From Blastomussa wellsi (lineage: Eukaryota > Cnidaria > Anthozoa > Scleractinia > Plerogyridae): a stretch of DNA of 64,000 nt. The stretch covers positions 13,106,112 to 13,170,111 of the forward strand of contig OX393563.1 of the NCBI GenBank assembly GCA_947652115.1, read 5' to 3'. Below, piece by piece: positions 45,801-57,800 of this stretch. How positions within the stretch are numbered: position 1 is the stretch's first letter; each line of letters opens with the position of its first letter. The translations under genes were made by a program, and so were the position numbers. The notes under the pieces were generated by a model. The model did not search any database. It was not told the origin of the DNA and was given only the letters and a program-made list of their open reading frames with translations.

Positions 45801-48800
45801 CGCATCGTGCCAAACAACTCATCAAGTTTTGTCGCTGGCATCACTTAGGTTTTTGACAGGTATGTTTCGCAGAAGTCGCAAATTTCGGGGAGTTTTGACG
45901 GCAAAGTTCAGGTCAACTGTCGAGAGATTCATTTTATAGGGCGGGTGAAACTGCACTGCATCGTTTGGAAACGCTGTCGGATAACCTACACTGGCGAAAC
46001 TAGTTGCTGGCTTTGGTACCGTTTTGCTGAACACTTCCGTTCTGTGGGAAACGTCCACCAGCAAACTCGCAACCATGGAGGCATATGCCCCTTTGCCGAA
46101 CACTTCATTCTTATTACCGACCAACAGTAATCTGGTGTTTATTGTGAGGGAACCTAAGCCTACAAGCCCCGTGGGTTTTTTATTAGGTTTCCTCGCCATT
46201 TTGCTTTCTACCTTTAATATACTGTAGTTTTGTATTTTCATTGTTATCTTGTGTATTGAGTTGTTTTTATTTATTATCTATTTTATTATACCTCTATTTT
46301 TGTGTGTGGCCAATAATAAAAAAAAAGGAAAAAAAATGAAAAGAGTCTATGGAAAGCCAGCCGAGTGGCGAGACCAAAAGAAGAGAACACACGGAAGACG
46401 GGTGATCTTCAAACTTGAACGCACTAGTCCTGGGTGGTTGAACACGAATTTCGAATTTATGATAATAACGTTTGATTCCCGCTTAACGGCTTTGAGCCCA
46501 CTTTGTGACTGATGAAGGCACAATTCCTGGAATTTCCTTTCTTGATTGTTGCTATTATATCTTTGGCAATATCCCGAGATGTAATGAAAATGCTGACGGC
46601 ATGATTGAGAGGTTGGGGGGTTCGTGGATTGCAAGGTATATTTAGGTGTTTGAAGGGAGATTTAGGTCATGAATTCTGGTCCGTCAGTCTTCTCCTTTAA
46701 GTCTTGTGCGGCTGCATTGGATGAGGAATACGCCTAAAGCGTGGTTTTTAATGTGACATTTTCAAGTTTTCTGATTTTAATAGGATAGATTGTGCATCAG
46801 ATGACTTAGTGACGTATTCTAACGCTCGAAACGTCAGCTCTCGAATCTCTTTACCGTGGCCAATTTACATTATCAACCCAGTTGATAAAACCAAATTATA
46901 TTGTTATACTTCCCACCGACGCAGCACCAAAGTTTCTTTAGAAACTTACCTCCTCCTGTCAAATAGAATGTCTCGTGTTGATGTAGTAGAATCGATATTT
47001 AAAAAAAACGGTATGCTACGATGATGTCGTTTATTTGCGGATTGCTACTGATGTACTCGTAAACGCGCAGACCTTTCTTATTGATTCCAGTAACTTGCAG
47101 CTGATGATGTTCTACGACCTGGATACCCTCAATTTTACTTGACATAAAATCAATTCTTCTTCGTCAATTCCGCCTCTTAATCGACAGTGGGTGAAATTTT
47201 CACGTAATGCACGAGATTTGTAGTATGCTGCTCCATTCCTAAGTAAGGATCTTATTTTGGATTAAGTTACTGGAAACATGTTAAAACGTATGAAGTTACT
47301 ATCACCTGTTTCACAGTTTATGCCAGAATATCCTGATTTGCAATCACAGCGGTAACTATCAACAAGATCAACACACGTGCCGCCATTTTGGCAAGGTGCA
47401 GGGGCACACTCGTTGATATCTGAAAATAAGCGAAATAAGTGTTACAGCTGTCTCGAATTCTCCCAAACCCCCTCGTGTTTAGATGAGGCTATGTAAACAA
47501 GGCAAAAGTCCGTTAGAGTTGTTTTATCTGAAGCACGTAGACATGTGGATGCACTTTCGCTAACTATGGATGTGAAGTATTTGTATTGATAGCAGGTTTC
47601 TCAGTATGCGAGTCAGCCCTTGGTCGTTACACTACATTTTGCTTTTCTTTGTATCAAAGCTTTACCTTGACCCGGGGGGGTACTCCCCTTCAGGGACGGC
47701 GGGGCGTGTTTGAAAGTTGGGGGGCTTGAAAATGAGCGCCGGAGGCGCGAGTTTGTAGGGGGGGTCTGTAGGGGGAGTTTGTAGGGGGGTCTTCGTAGGG
47801 GGCATCCTCCCCCAGAAAATGTTGAAATCTAGAGGCTCGGAAATGGTATTTTCAACGTTCTCCATGATATACTTCTTAAAAAAAGACAACCAGGATAAGT
47901 GTAAAATGACAGGTACTTTTTGTGCTCCAGCAATACTTTGGAAGTTTTGTAAATACGAACCTTGTACTAAAACAAAAAATTGTCATTGTCGTAAAAAGTG
48001 GGGGGGGGGGGTGCCGAAGCCCCCCCCCCCCCAGCTCCCCGCCCCGGCTGCGCCGTCCCTGCCCTATATTAGGTTTTTAGGTAAAGAATACAGAATAAAA
48101 ACAAGCAGAATGTCACCTAACAAAATATTCATGCTTCTATTAACCCCCTCCCCCCCAGCGGAAATGCTAAAATACGAAGACTAATAGCAAAACATATATT
48201 CGAATGCTTGAAAAAAGGAAAGGAGAAGACGACAAAAAGTAAATACTCCAGGACTTAATTAATTAATAACTTATTAGCCATGCATTTTTTTGTTGTTTGT
48301 AATTTTTAGTTATTTGGAAATCATAGTCGATATACTACTTATTGTACAAGACTCTAAATAAACATGTCTGTCTGCGCCGCCCCAAAGGGTATGGTTTTTG
48401 AGCCGTTTTGGTCTGCAAACGGGTAAAGATTTTGGCTTTTATGGTCTGAAATTGGGTATGATTTTTGGGGGAACATTTGCGAAAGCTTATAAACATATTT
48501 TCTTCGCAGTAACTGGGACGAGTTACTGATGAGAGAGAAAGATAAATAGATAAAATATATCATTCCAACTAAATTTTACCTAGCGGGTGTAAAACGGATG
48601 TATATTTTCAAGGTCAGGTCTGAAAACGGGTATGGAATTTTGTGGCCAAGTCTGAAAATGGATGTGGAAAATGGCATGCATTGGTCTTAAATAGGGTCTA
48701 GATTTGCCGATCCGGGCGGCACACCCCACCAAAAATTACAAGGAGAACCCCCCCCCCCCCCCCCCCCGTACCTTGATGAGTAGGTTTTCGTGTTGAATAT

Positions 48801-51800
48801 TATTTGGACATTTTTCTTCTTAATTAATTAACTGGTCTGCGTGTAATTTATCAGGTCAGTTTCACTTTGGCCCCTTAGGAAGGGAGAGACAATGGTTCGT
48901 TCAGTGTCGGTGGGTTTTGGTATATGTTTGGAATAAACTCAGTGTAACGGTCCACTACGATTACAATATACCAGGAATTATCATATTCGTTGTTTGGAAA
49001 TGAACTTTTATGTGGAAAATATGTTTAATAGTTTGTTTTTGAGTCCAAAATTGCCCATTGGAGAGCCTCAGATTCCCTCTCGGCTGTACTTCACAACAGT
49101 TACTACCAGCAGCTCCATTCTGCCAACAAGGAAATCAATGCATCGATAATCAGCGATATTGGTATTATTTCACTAAAGCTAACTTTTTCTAAAACGCGGT
49201 TTTGAGTAAAAGTTTTCTCCTCGAGAAGAACTCAAAGAAACTTGATTTCACTGCTCAGATAAAGAGAAACAAAAAATGAAGAAAGAGAATTATTTCAGAG
49301 TCATCTTGAATCCGTTTTGTTCAATTTTGGAACTTTTATTTCTTGCCACGGGAAATTCGCTAAAATGAATCAAAATTCATTAAAATTAAAAGATAAACGT
49401 CTAGATCAAGCAAACACTAAAAATAGAGAAAAATCTGCGATAAAGAAAGGAGCAAAAAGTGCCATAGCGAAAGTGGCTCATTGATGCTTGCCAAACCGTT
49501 GTGGTTGTCATGACAATCACAGCGATAACTTCCCTGAAGATTGACACAGGCAGCTCGGTTCTTGCATATGGACTGTTTGTACACTCGTTTATGTCTGTAA
49601 ATAAGACATGAATAGTGTCGTAATCTAAAAGAGCGAAAAGCAAGCAAGAGAAAAAATTCCTTTACCTGTCTCACAATTGTTTCCAGAGTATCCAGATTTA
49701 CAATCACAGCGATAACTTGCGCCGAGATTGACGCAGGCAGCCCCGTTTTTACATGGACTATTTTTGCACAGGTCTGTCACTGAGAATAGGATAAAATACG
49801 ACATGATGATTAGGTCCAACAGCTAAATTCAAAAAAATCACTTGGCTGCCTTAGAAATTAACTGAAAAGAAAAGACAACGGCATACTTGCAAAAAGCACG
49901 TCGCAATTCCTGCGATAATAACGATCCTAAAATTAAGTTAAGCACAGGTTGGCCTATTTTTGACTAAGTTGGTTATCAATTTGAAACAATAGAATTCAAA
50001 CTGGCTGTTGTATCAGTAAAGAGCGTAACTGAGAAAGGAATGAACGTAAAACCAAACAAATAGCGGAGTACATTTTTACCTTTTTCGCAGTAGTTTCCAG
50101 AAAATCCAGATTTGCATTCACAGCGGTAGTCACCTCCGTACTGATTTACACAGGAAGCTCCGTTCTGGCAACCATTACCGATCAAACATTGGTCTGAAGT
50201 ATTAACATTTGTGATTGATACTTTTAACAAGTTGCTAGTTCTTTCAATAATTCTAAAACTGTCAAATTATTGAGCAAAACGTTAAACAAGCTTTTATCAA
50301 CTTTTCCTGTTTTGTCACTTGTAAACGGACAGCTTCTCTTCTGAAATGCTCGCGTCTTTATTCCATGGTAATTGGTTGTCTATGCGCGCGTATAGTTTTT
50401 AATAGTTTCTTGTGTTCTTAGTTGCTTTTAACATAATTCTACTTTGACAACATTGTGAAGCGCAAGTGAATGTATTCATAAAGAGATCTGCGCTATATAA
50501 ATGTAAATTGTTATTAGAATTATAAGGTCGGCGCCATTTTGAAAATTTGGAGAGGGATTAAAACTGCTCTAGTACAGGGACAGGTGGCAAGGACAAGGAG
50601 GTATCAAAAGCTTTATTTCTTCCATCCCTTTCTCGGATTTCTTTCATCCATCCACCTCAAAATGGAGGGTTTTTAGGCTATTCCACACTATTCTTGGACA
50701 TGTCAACTAGGTACAAGAAGTTGCCTCAAAAGGCAAATTCGAAGGAAAATGTTTTTATAACCCTAAATAGTACGGGCAACATTTTTTTTTTTAGTTGTTT
50801 CGCAATATTGGTGTATTACAAGTTGTAAAGTATTGCTGTCCGTACTAAAACCGTTGTTAAATGCTGCTACATTCTATGTAAAGTAAACATGAGATCAAAT
50901 CTGTGCAGAAACTTGTCTCAAATTGCAATCGGGTGGTATAATGTGGGCAGCAATTTTCATCTTGTAAGGCAACCCTGTTTGGCGACAAGCTAAAAGAAAA
51001 GGTCGCCCTATTACTAGGTTTTAAGTGAAAAAAAAAATCAGAAAAAAATGGAAAACTTCCTACAGTACCTGGGCAGCCATAGAGCTCGGTCCTCATTGAT
51101 AAGTGCCCGTGCCAAGCAACGGGTCGAAACCGCACATAGCGTGCCGTAACTGATGGATACAGTGTATGATAAACAATAGTGTTCTGGTCTGCATTTCCAG
51201 CGAATTCCTGAATCAACAAAGTGGCAAAATTAATTCATAACCCTTTTTTACGGTAAGGAAACTGTTTCTTGTATTCAAATAAGCTATATAATACAATACG
51301 AGGCAGCCACATTGGTTTTAGATCGATGCAACGCTTGGTTGACTGATATATACATGAACAGACTATGGGTATTTAATAAATAGACGTCAGTTTGTAAAGG
51401 TATGTCCTATAATCGACCATTTTGTCACCACATTGTCGATACATTTCCCAGCGTGAGCCAATAAGCGTGCGAGAACTTCTGCAGTTATGGTAAATTGCTG
51501 CTTTCCCATCCCCAGTCCACTCGCTAGTCATTGTTTAACGTTGCTCCGACAACTCACCGGTATCAATTCACACTTGTGTGTTGAGAGGCGCATTGCTAAC
51601 GTTAACGTTTGTCACACCAGTAACATTACAGCGTAGCTGATGAGGTCGAAGGGTCAGGAAATATTAATGAGTGTAATTCTGATTAACCTTGTCTGCGGCT
51701 TGCCCTTGCTGCCTGTAGTACTGGAAGTGTACTTCATCATTGCCGTACTGCAGCTTGTAGCTAGTCACCCACTGGGGGTGATCACCTCTTCCTTGGGTTG

Positions 51801-54800
51801 ATACAACTGTCACTCTGGTGTATTGACTACCAAGATCAACCTGATACCATTGATTTACGTCGTTGACGCGAGCTGACCAAGATCTTGGATGGTTAAGTCT
51901 GCCCTGATTGATGTTAACATAGGAGTCCCATTCTGTAGAAGCCTTTATTTGTCCGGCAGTGATTGCACCATTTTCCATGCCAAGGGCTATAAGGCAGTCT
52001 AAAGGAATTTTATTTACACTTAAGGTGGCTCCATAGAGTAATCATATATAACCTGGCTAGTGTTATTACATTTTGAAAACTGGTTTTCGCATTCGTTTTA
52101 CTCCCAGCTATATAGATACTTCACAGATAGGAATTTTGAGCTCGAAAAACCTAGGGATTGTAAAGGCAGTTTCCTTGTTATTTGCAAATTTGTTGTTTTT
52201 GCCTCCTGGGAAAGTTTGGTGTTATGGATTTTTCTGAAAATTGAGCGCCATGTGAAGCAAAACAACAGTATACCCTATATGCCCAACTTTTGCCGAGTTT
52301 CACCGAAGGAAACCAGAGTACGAATACGTCATTAGAATAGAAACTCGCCAAGATCGTAATTTGAGCATGCGTTAACTCTGGAACCATGAAGTTAGCTGAA
52401 ACACCTTATTCCAAAATGGCTACCATCTTAATATTCTTTTGTTGGTATTCAAATTAGCCCTTAATACCTCGTTTTTGAGCTCAAAAATCAAAAGAATATT
52501 TTATCTTGAACGGATGTGGATGATGTTTTTATGTCATTTAGGAAGTATTGTAGAGGAATGAGTCAACATGAGCTACTAGATTAGAGTATTTTGCCAAAGG
52601 CTAATGGGCTTAAAAACGTTTATGTTTTAAAAAACGAACTGAGGTTGACACAATTCACGGCCGTTGACCGCGACCGCATCACGTCACGATTAATTTACGA
52701 TAACAAGACATTTTGTACCACTGAAACGCTCCTCCGTTAAACTGACGAAACTTCTTGTTGGATGTTTAAATGCTCCTTGAAAATCGTTTTTCGTTAACTT
52801 ACCGTTCGAACGACCTGCGTTTAATACCGTTTGTGACATTCTGGACTGCGGGGCTAAAATGCAGGTCACAGGTCACAGGTTACAGGTCACAGGTTACAGG
52901 TCACAGGTTACAGGTCACACGTCACAGGTCACAGGTCATATTTTACATTTTTTTCTGGCCGTGTCTCACGTGGACTGGAAACTAGCGAATTCACGAATTT
53001 GATTGGCTAAAATCGATATTGACCGCGGTCTAGATTTTCCCATCTAGACCGGCATCTAGACCGGTTGCCTTTTGGGGTCAGAAAGTTACAAACAAAACAG
53101 GAACACACTGTCTCCTTTTTGTCTAAAAATACTAAATGGAAAATTAAAAAAGCTTGACAAGAATAAAAAGTAAGGATACGACCAAAGTTTTGCAAATTCA
53201 AGTTCAGCTCATCGCCGTTCGCAAACCAAATGTCAGCGAGAACGAAGCAGTGTCGTTAAGCAAATTTAAGTTTCGGTTTGGCCATCCATATAATAAACAT
53301 CTTATTAACCGAGCTTAGGGCCTGATTACATGAGCCGGGCTGGCCTGGTTAGCCGGGCTTGTTTCAGTTTGCCGAGATCTCGGCACGTCTGTTAAACGCA
53401 ACAAAAATCAGCTTCGCGATTACATGACAACCGGGCCTGCCCGGTTAGCCGACAAAGCAAACCAGCCAGACTAACCGGGCCCAGCCCGGCTCATGTAATC
53501 AGGCCCTTAGTCGGTCTGTATGGGAGAATCTTGACCTCGGTCTGTACTCACAACCTCGGTCAAGATTCTCCCATACAGACCTCCCGCTCGGTTAATAACA
53601 GCTAGGTTGCTGTTTTCAGTCGCTTCCTCGACTGAATATCCCAGTTTACGTGGCAGGGTAGACATCATGACACCAGCACGGCACTTTTTTGCGCGATATT
53701 CGACTTCCGGTAACCAAGCGAGTGTCGGCATAAAACCAATTGTCTATTAAAGCAAACAAAAGAAAGAATGAACATATATGTGAACTTCGGATGTAGATGA
53801 AAGTGAGAGACGATCATAGCAGTGAATTTTCGATCCAAGTAATCGGAATAAAGGAGCCTGAAAAAAAATTAGGAAGAAAGAATGTTGAAGTATTAGGCCG
53901 GAGAAGACCTGGCAACTAATCTTGCTAACCATTCACACGCTAAAAAGATACAACAACAAGCCTAGTTGTAGCTACGGAGACAGCTTAGAAAAAAGAAGAA
54001 ATCTGCAGTTTCCACCAGTCAAAAAATCACTAAGATACTGCGAACTGTACTCGATGCGATACATGATTGAAGGTAAGTCAATTTGTAAAGTAATTCTAGC
54101 GAACCATATTTTCAAAATAATACCCGTTACCTGTGCTCGTAGAATTCTTGTCTCAGATGCAATCCTCACAACGTGGCATGCACTATCACCTCGATCAACT
54201 CTTACGCTTCTTTCGTGCTCTCCAAATAAACCGGGATAATACTTCAACATTCTTTCTTCTGTTTTCTTTAACAGACATATGCATCATTTTATGCCGAAAT
54301 TTCTTGGTCACCGGAGGTTGAATATCGCCCCAAAAATGTACCATGCTGTTGTCATGATGGTTAGCCTGCCACGTAAATACAATTACTGTAATTCGAGGAA
54401 GAGACAAAAAAAAAAAAACTGTGACCTGTGACCTGCATTTCAGCCCCGCCGCATTCTGGAAGCTCACCCGCAGTCACGCTGTTGCTCCACGACGATTGGA
54501 TGATGCTAAAGAATGCATCCAATCAGGGTGGAACAAACAGCGTGACTGTTGCTGCCTGGCACACGAAATTCCCGGCCGCGGATGCTGGTCGTTTCGAAAG
54601 CTGCATTTCTCGAAAATTATTTGGCGGCTAGCACTTTGATTTTAAATGGCTCTTCGATTGAATGCAACGAGAAGAAGCATCAACCTTTCAGCTTGTCTAG
54701 TGTTAGATTTGGAAGCCGGGCGATTCAAATTTCTGGGTGAAAATCTGCTTGGCGCTGGAGCAGTCGAAAATGAGCTTTCCACTCTTGACTCCTTCTTTTG

Positions 54801-57800
54801 ACGTATAGTAACAGTCAAAACAAAACCCACCAAATCGCTCAAATTCGCCATTTTAAGCCGCAAAAGTTTTGTAACGAGCAAACAGTTTAAGTGGAAAGCA
54901 TAATTTCAAATTCTTTGGAAAGCTTGTGGATTAGTTTAGGAAAAACGTATTACGCAGCATGCAAATGACGCGTGTCGTTAATCTCGCATGTAAACAATAA
55001 CCTATTCATGCTTACACTCGCAAATGTCCGAAATATTCGCCACGAAACTTAGGAGAAGTTTCACATGCGTTATATATTTTGATCTCTCCACAACTATAAA
55101 TAAATCAGTACCGAATCATGCGGCAAAATAACATTTCTGCAAAAAATTTTTAACAGTGCAGTGCAGTTGCGCATTCGCCAGCATGTGGATAGTGAAAACC
55201 CCCCCCCCCCCCCCGACATTTTCAAAGCGGGTTTTTAAAGAGTATGCGAACCGTTTGTAAGGGTTTCTAAAGTGTTTCCACATTCTAAAGAGTTTTAAAG
55301 CGTTTCAAAGTTCCAGGAATTGCTTCAAATATTCTGAGAAACAAATCGGCTTTAGTCATGGAAATTTGTACAACCTTCACTTGCTTTCAAACTCTTCGCC
55401 CGCGAAAACGTGGCTTTCTACACGAAACAGGATTTTCTCTTCCACATTGATCTGACTTTGATGGTCGAAGTTCTTCCGAATCGAAGGAGCCTCCATTTCG
55501 ATTACTTGAAATCGAGGCAAATGCGGTGACATACATACATCCAAAATATCTCAAATGAGCCTAGGCTGGTCACGTACGCGACTGAAATTAGTCTGCTGCG
55601 AAGCCTGGTGGCTTCGGAGCAATAAGCGCGTAACTTTAAAGTGACAATTATCACCATACGCTGGCACACCAAATCATTTCACATGCCACAGTCCGAAGGG
55701 AAGCTAAAAACTGCCTTAACTGGCCATTTAAGCACAACTCTTTTAAACATACCTCGACAACCGTAGACTTCCGACCTCATTGAAAGATGCCCGTGCCAAG
55801 CGAGAGGACGAAAGCGGATGAAACGCGCCATAACCGGTGGATTGAGTGAGTGATAAACGACTGTGTGCTGATCTGTGTTTCCAACAAATTCCTAAACCAA
55901 GATCAAAGAAAAATAACATCGTCTTATTCATTTGCCTGCCAAGCTAAGGGTTTATTTGTCTTTCAGACAATGCACGGCCATTTCACAAGTTCAACTTTGC
56001 GGTAGACTGGTTAACCTTATCTTTTCCTTGCTCCCTGTAGTACTGGAATTGCGCTCCATGGGTACTGAATTGCAGCTTGTATCTAGCTACCCACTGGGGG
56101 TGATCACCTCTTCCTTGGGTTGCTACACCTGTGACTCTGGTGTATTGACTACCCAAATCAACCTGGTACCACTGATTTACGTCGTTGAAGCGAGCTGACC
56201 AAGACCTTGAATGGTGAAGTCTGCCCTGATTGATGTTAAGATAGGAGTCCCATTCTGTAGAAGCCCTGATTTGCTTGACAGAGATTGCACCACTTTGCAT
56301 GCCAAGAGCTCCAAGGCATTCTGAAGGATATAAACAAATTCAATGTACGTAAAGGGAAGCAATTAATCAGAAATGAATATTCTGACGGAAGGACGTGGAG
56401 ACTCGGGATGTTTAGGGATTTTTAGGTGTTTCCTGGGTTATTTTTCTCTCATTGTACTTTAGTCAGCCTTTTCTACCCACAAATTACAACCAAGCATTGG
56501 AAAAAGGTACATTAATGGTGGCCGAAAATTCTCGGAAATAAAAGTTTAAAAACAATTACTTTTGATGTTCGAAATGGAGGAAATTTGCAAGAATAGTAAG
56601 AAAGGCACATTGTATACAAAGGCGAAAACAACAAATAATATCACCAATTTCATCTCAGGGGCACTTAAAGGACCTCAAAGAACGATTGAACTAAAAATAA
56701 TCAAAGTTCCATTGCCAAGTTTAACTGTCCTGGTAGTAAAGTACGCTGGGACGATCTACACCCACCCTGCCACAAAAAACACTGCAAGCTAGATCTTTTG
56801 ACTCAAAGTTTGCTTTAATAGACCCGGGCCTTAAGGACGAATAAATTCTTACTTACTCAACGAGAGAGGAATTTTCAAAGATATCTCGCTGGGTCCGTGG
56901 TATCTTACTGCCTGTTTTTGTGTAATCCATGGTGGTTTGTTAGCCCCTGCGTATCCAGCAAGAGCATATGATCCTCGGAAATTGATCAAAAGGGGAACAG
57001 TCGCGCCCAATCTCTTAAGAGCATCAACTGCTGCATACGCGTGACTTGAACCCTCATCTTGAATGGCGACCAAAACAATTTTACTGCGGAGAGGACAAAA
57101 AATTCATTAAAGATGCAAAAAAGCAAAAAAAAAAAAAAAAGAAAAGAAGCCCAAACTAATTGTAGCTAGTTACTATCAGCATTAACGTTCTGACAAAGGG
57201 ACTATGCTGGTCTTGGTCAAAGAGAAAACGTGGGATAATTGCTAATTGCAATCAAAACCAACCTCTCGGTTTGTGTCAATGGCGACCCTGAGAGAGATGA
57301 TGCAGATGCAGGAGCGAATATTTAAAACCATGTTTGAATCTGTGCTGTCTTCAGTAAATACACGGATAGACGAGGTGGTGAAGTCAGTAGCAGAACTAAG
57401 AGCTAGTCTTCAGTACTCACAACAGGATATTGATGACCTTAAAAAGTCGAATGGCGAACTGGCTACGATAGAAGACGAACTCGATGACATCCAGTGTACT
57501 CTGGACAAACATGAAGACAAAATGGAGTACCTCGAAAATCAAAGTCGTCGAAACAACGTTCGAATTGATGGAATCGCTGAAGTAGGCAATGAAACGTGGC
57601 TTGACACAGAAACAAAGGCAAAAGAAATATTGAAGGAAAAGTTGAATTTGGATTACGAACCAGAAATCGAGCGAGCGCACCGCATTGGTCCGAAACCAAG
57701 AAAAACAGCTCCGAACGTGGCTGATGGCTTGAGATCCAGACCAAGGACCATAGTCTGCCGTCTACGAGATTGGAAACAGAAAGAGGGGATCAAGCCAACG

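Larger units (their letters stand above)
38215..45905. repeat. Five-unit 1.77-kb tandem array, each unit with one EGF exon
   Basis: EGF exon borders fall at 38508, 40295, 42077, 43848 and 45620, so unit spacing is 1787, 1782, 1771 and 1772 bp. Units are nearly identical over exon and intron. Length differences come partly from an 11-bp TAATTAAAAAG duplication near the unit ends. Units 1-4 carry a hAT-like left end with GCGACTT repeats (38841 onward), a TCGAT-rich block and an AAAGTAATTAAAAAG end; unit 5 has Penelope-like sequence in their place from about 45906. Confidence 0.92.
51999..55752. other. Gene 2 intron between discoidin modules: nested repeats
   Basis: A left end of the GGTGGCTCC family (TTAA at 52020-52023) starts the intron. 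About 52400-52510 is the inverse of the repeat at 3270-3440. It also holds the element at 52848-54450, a palindrome at about 54472-54547 (GTCACGCTGTT ... AACAGCGTGAC) and a C-run at 55199-55214. From 54650 to 55750 nothing else is recognised. Confidence 0.45.

Noticed and set aside
49095..49135. Additional EGF exon in gene 2
   Set aside because: Only PCWQNGAAG resembles EGF; no intact frame, acceptor or donor is present.
53507..54467. Minus-strand frames of 74-92 residues
   Set aside because: They lie within nested inverted-repeat elements; I could not tie them to any transposase or host family.
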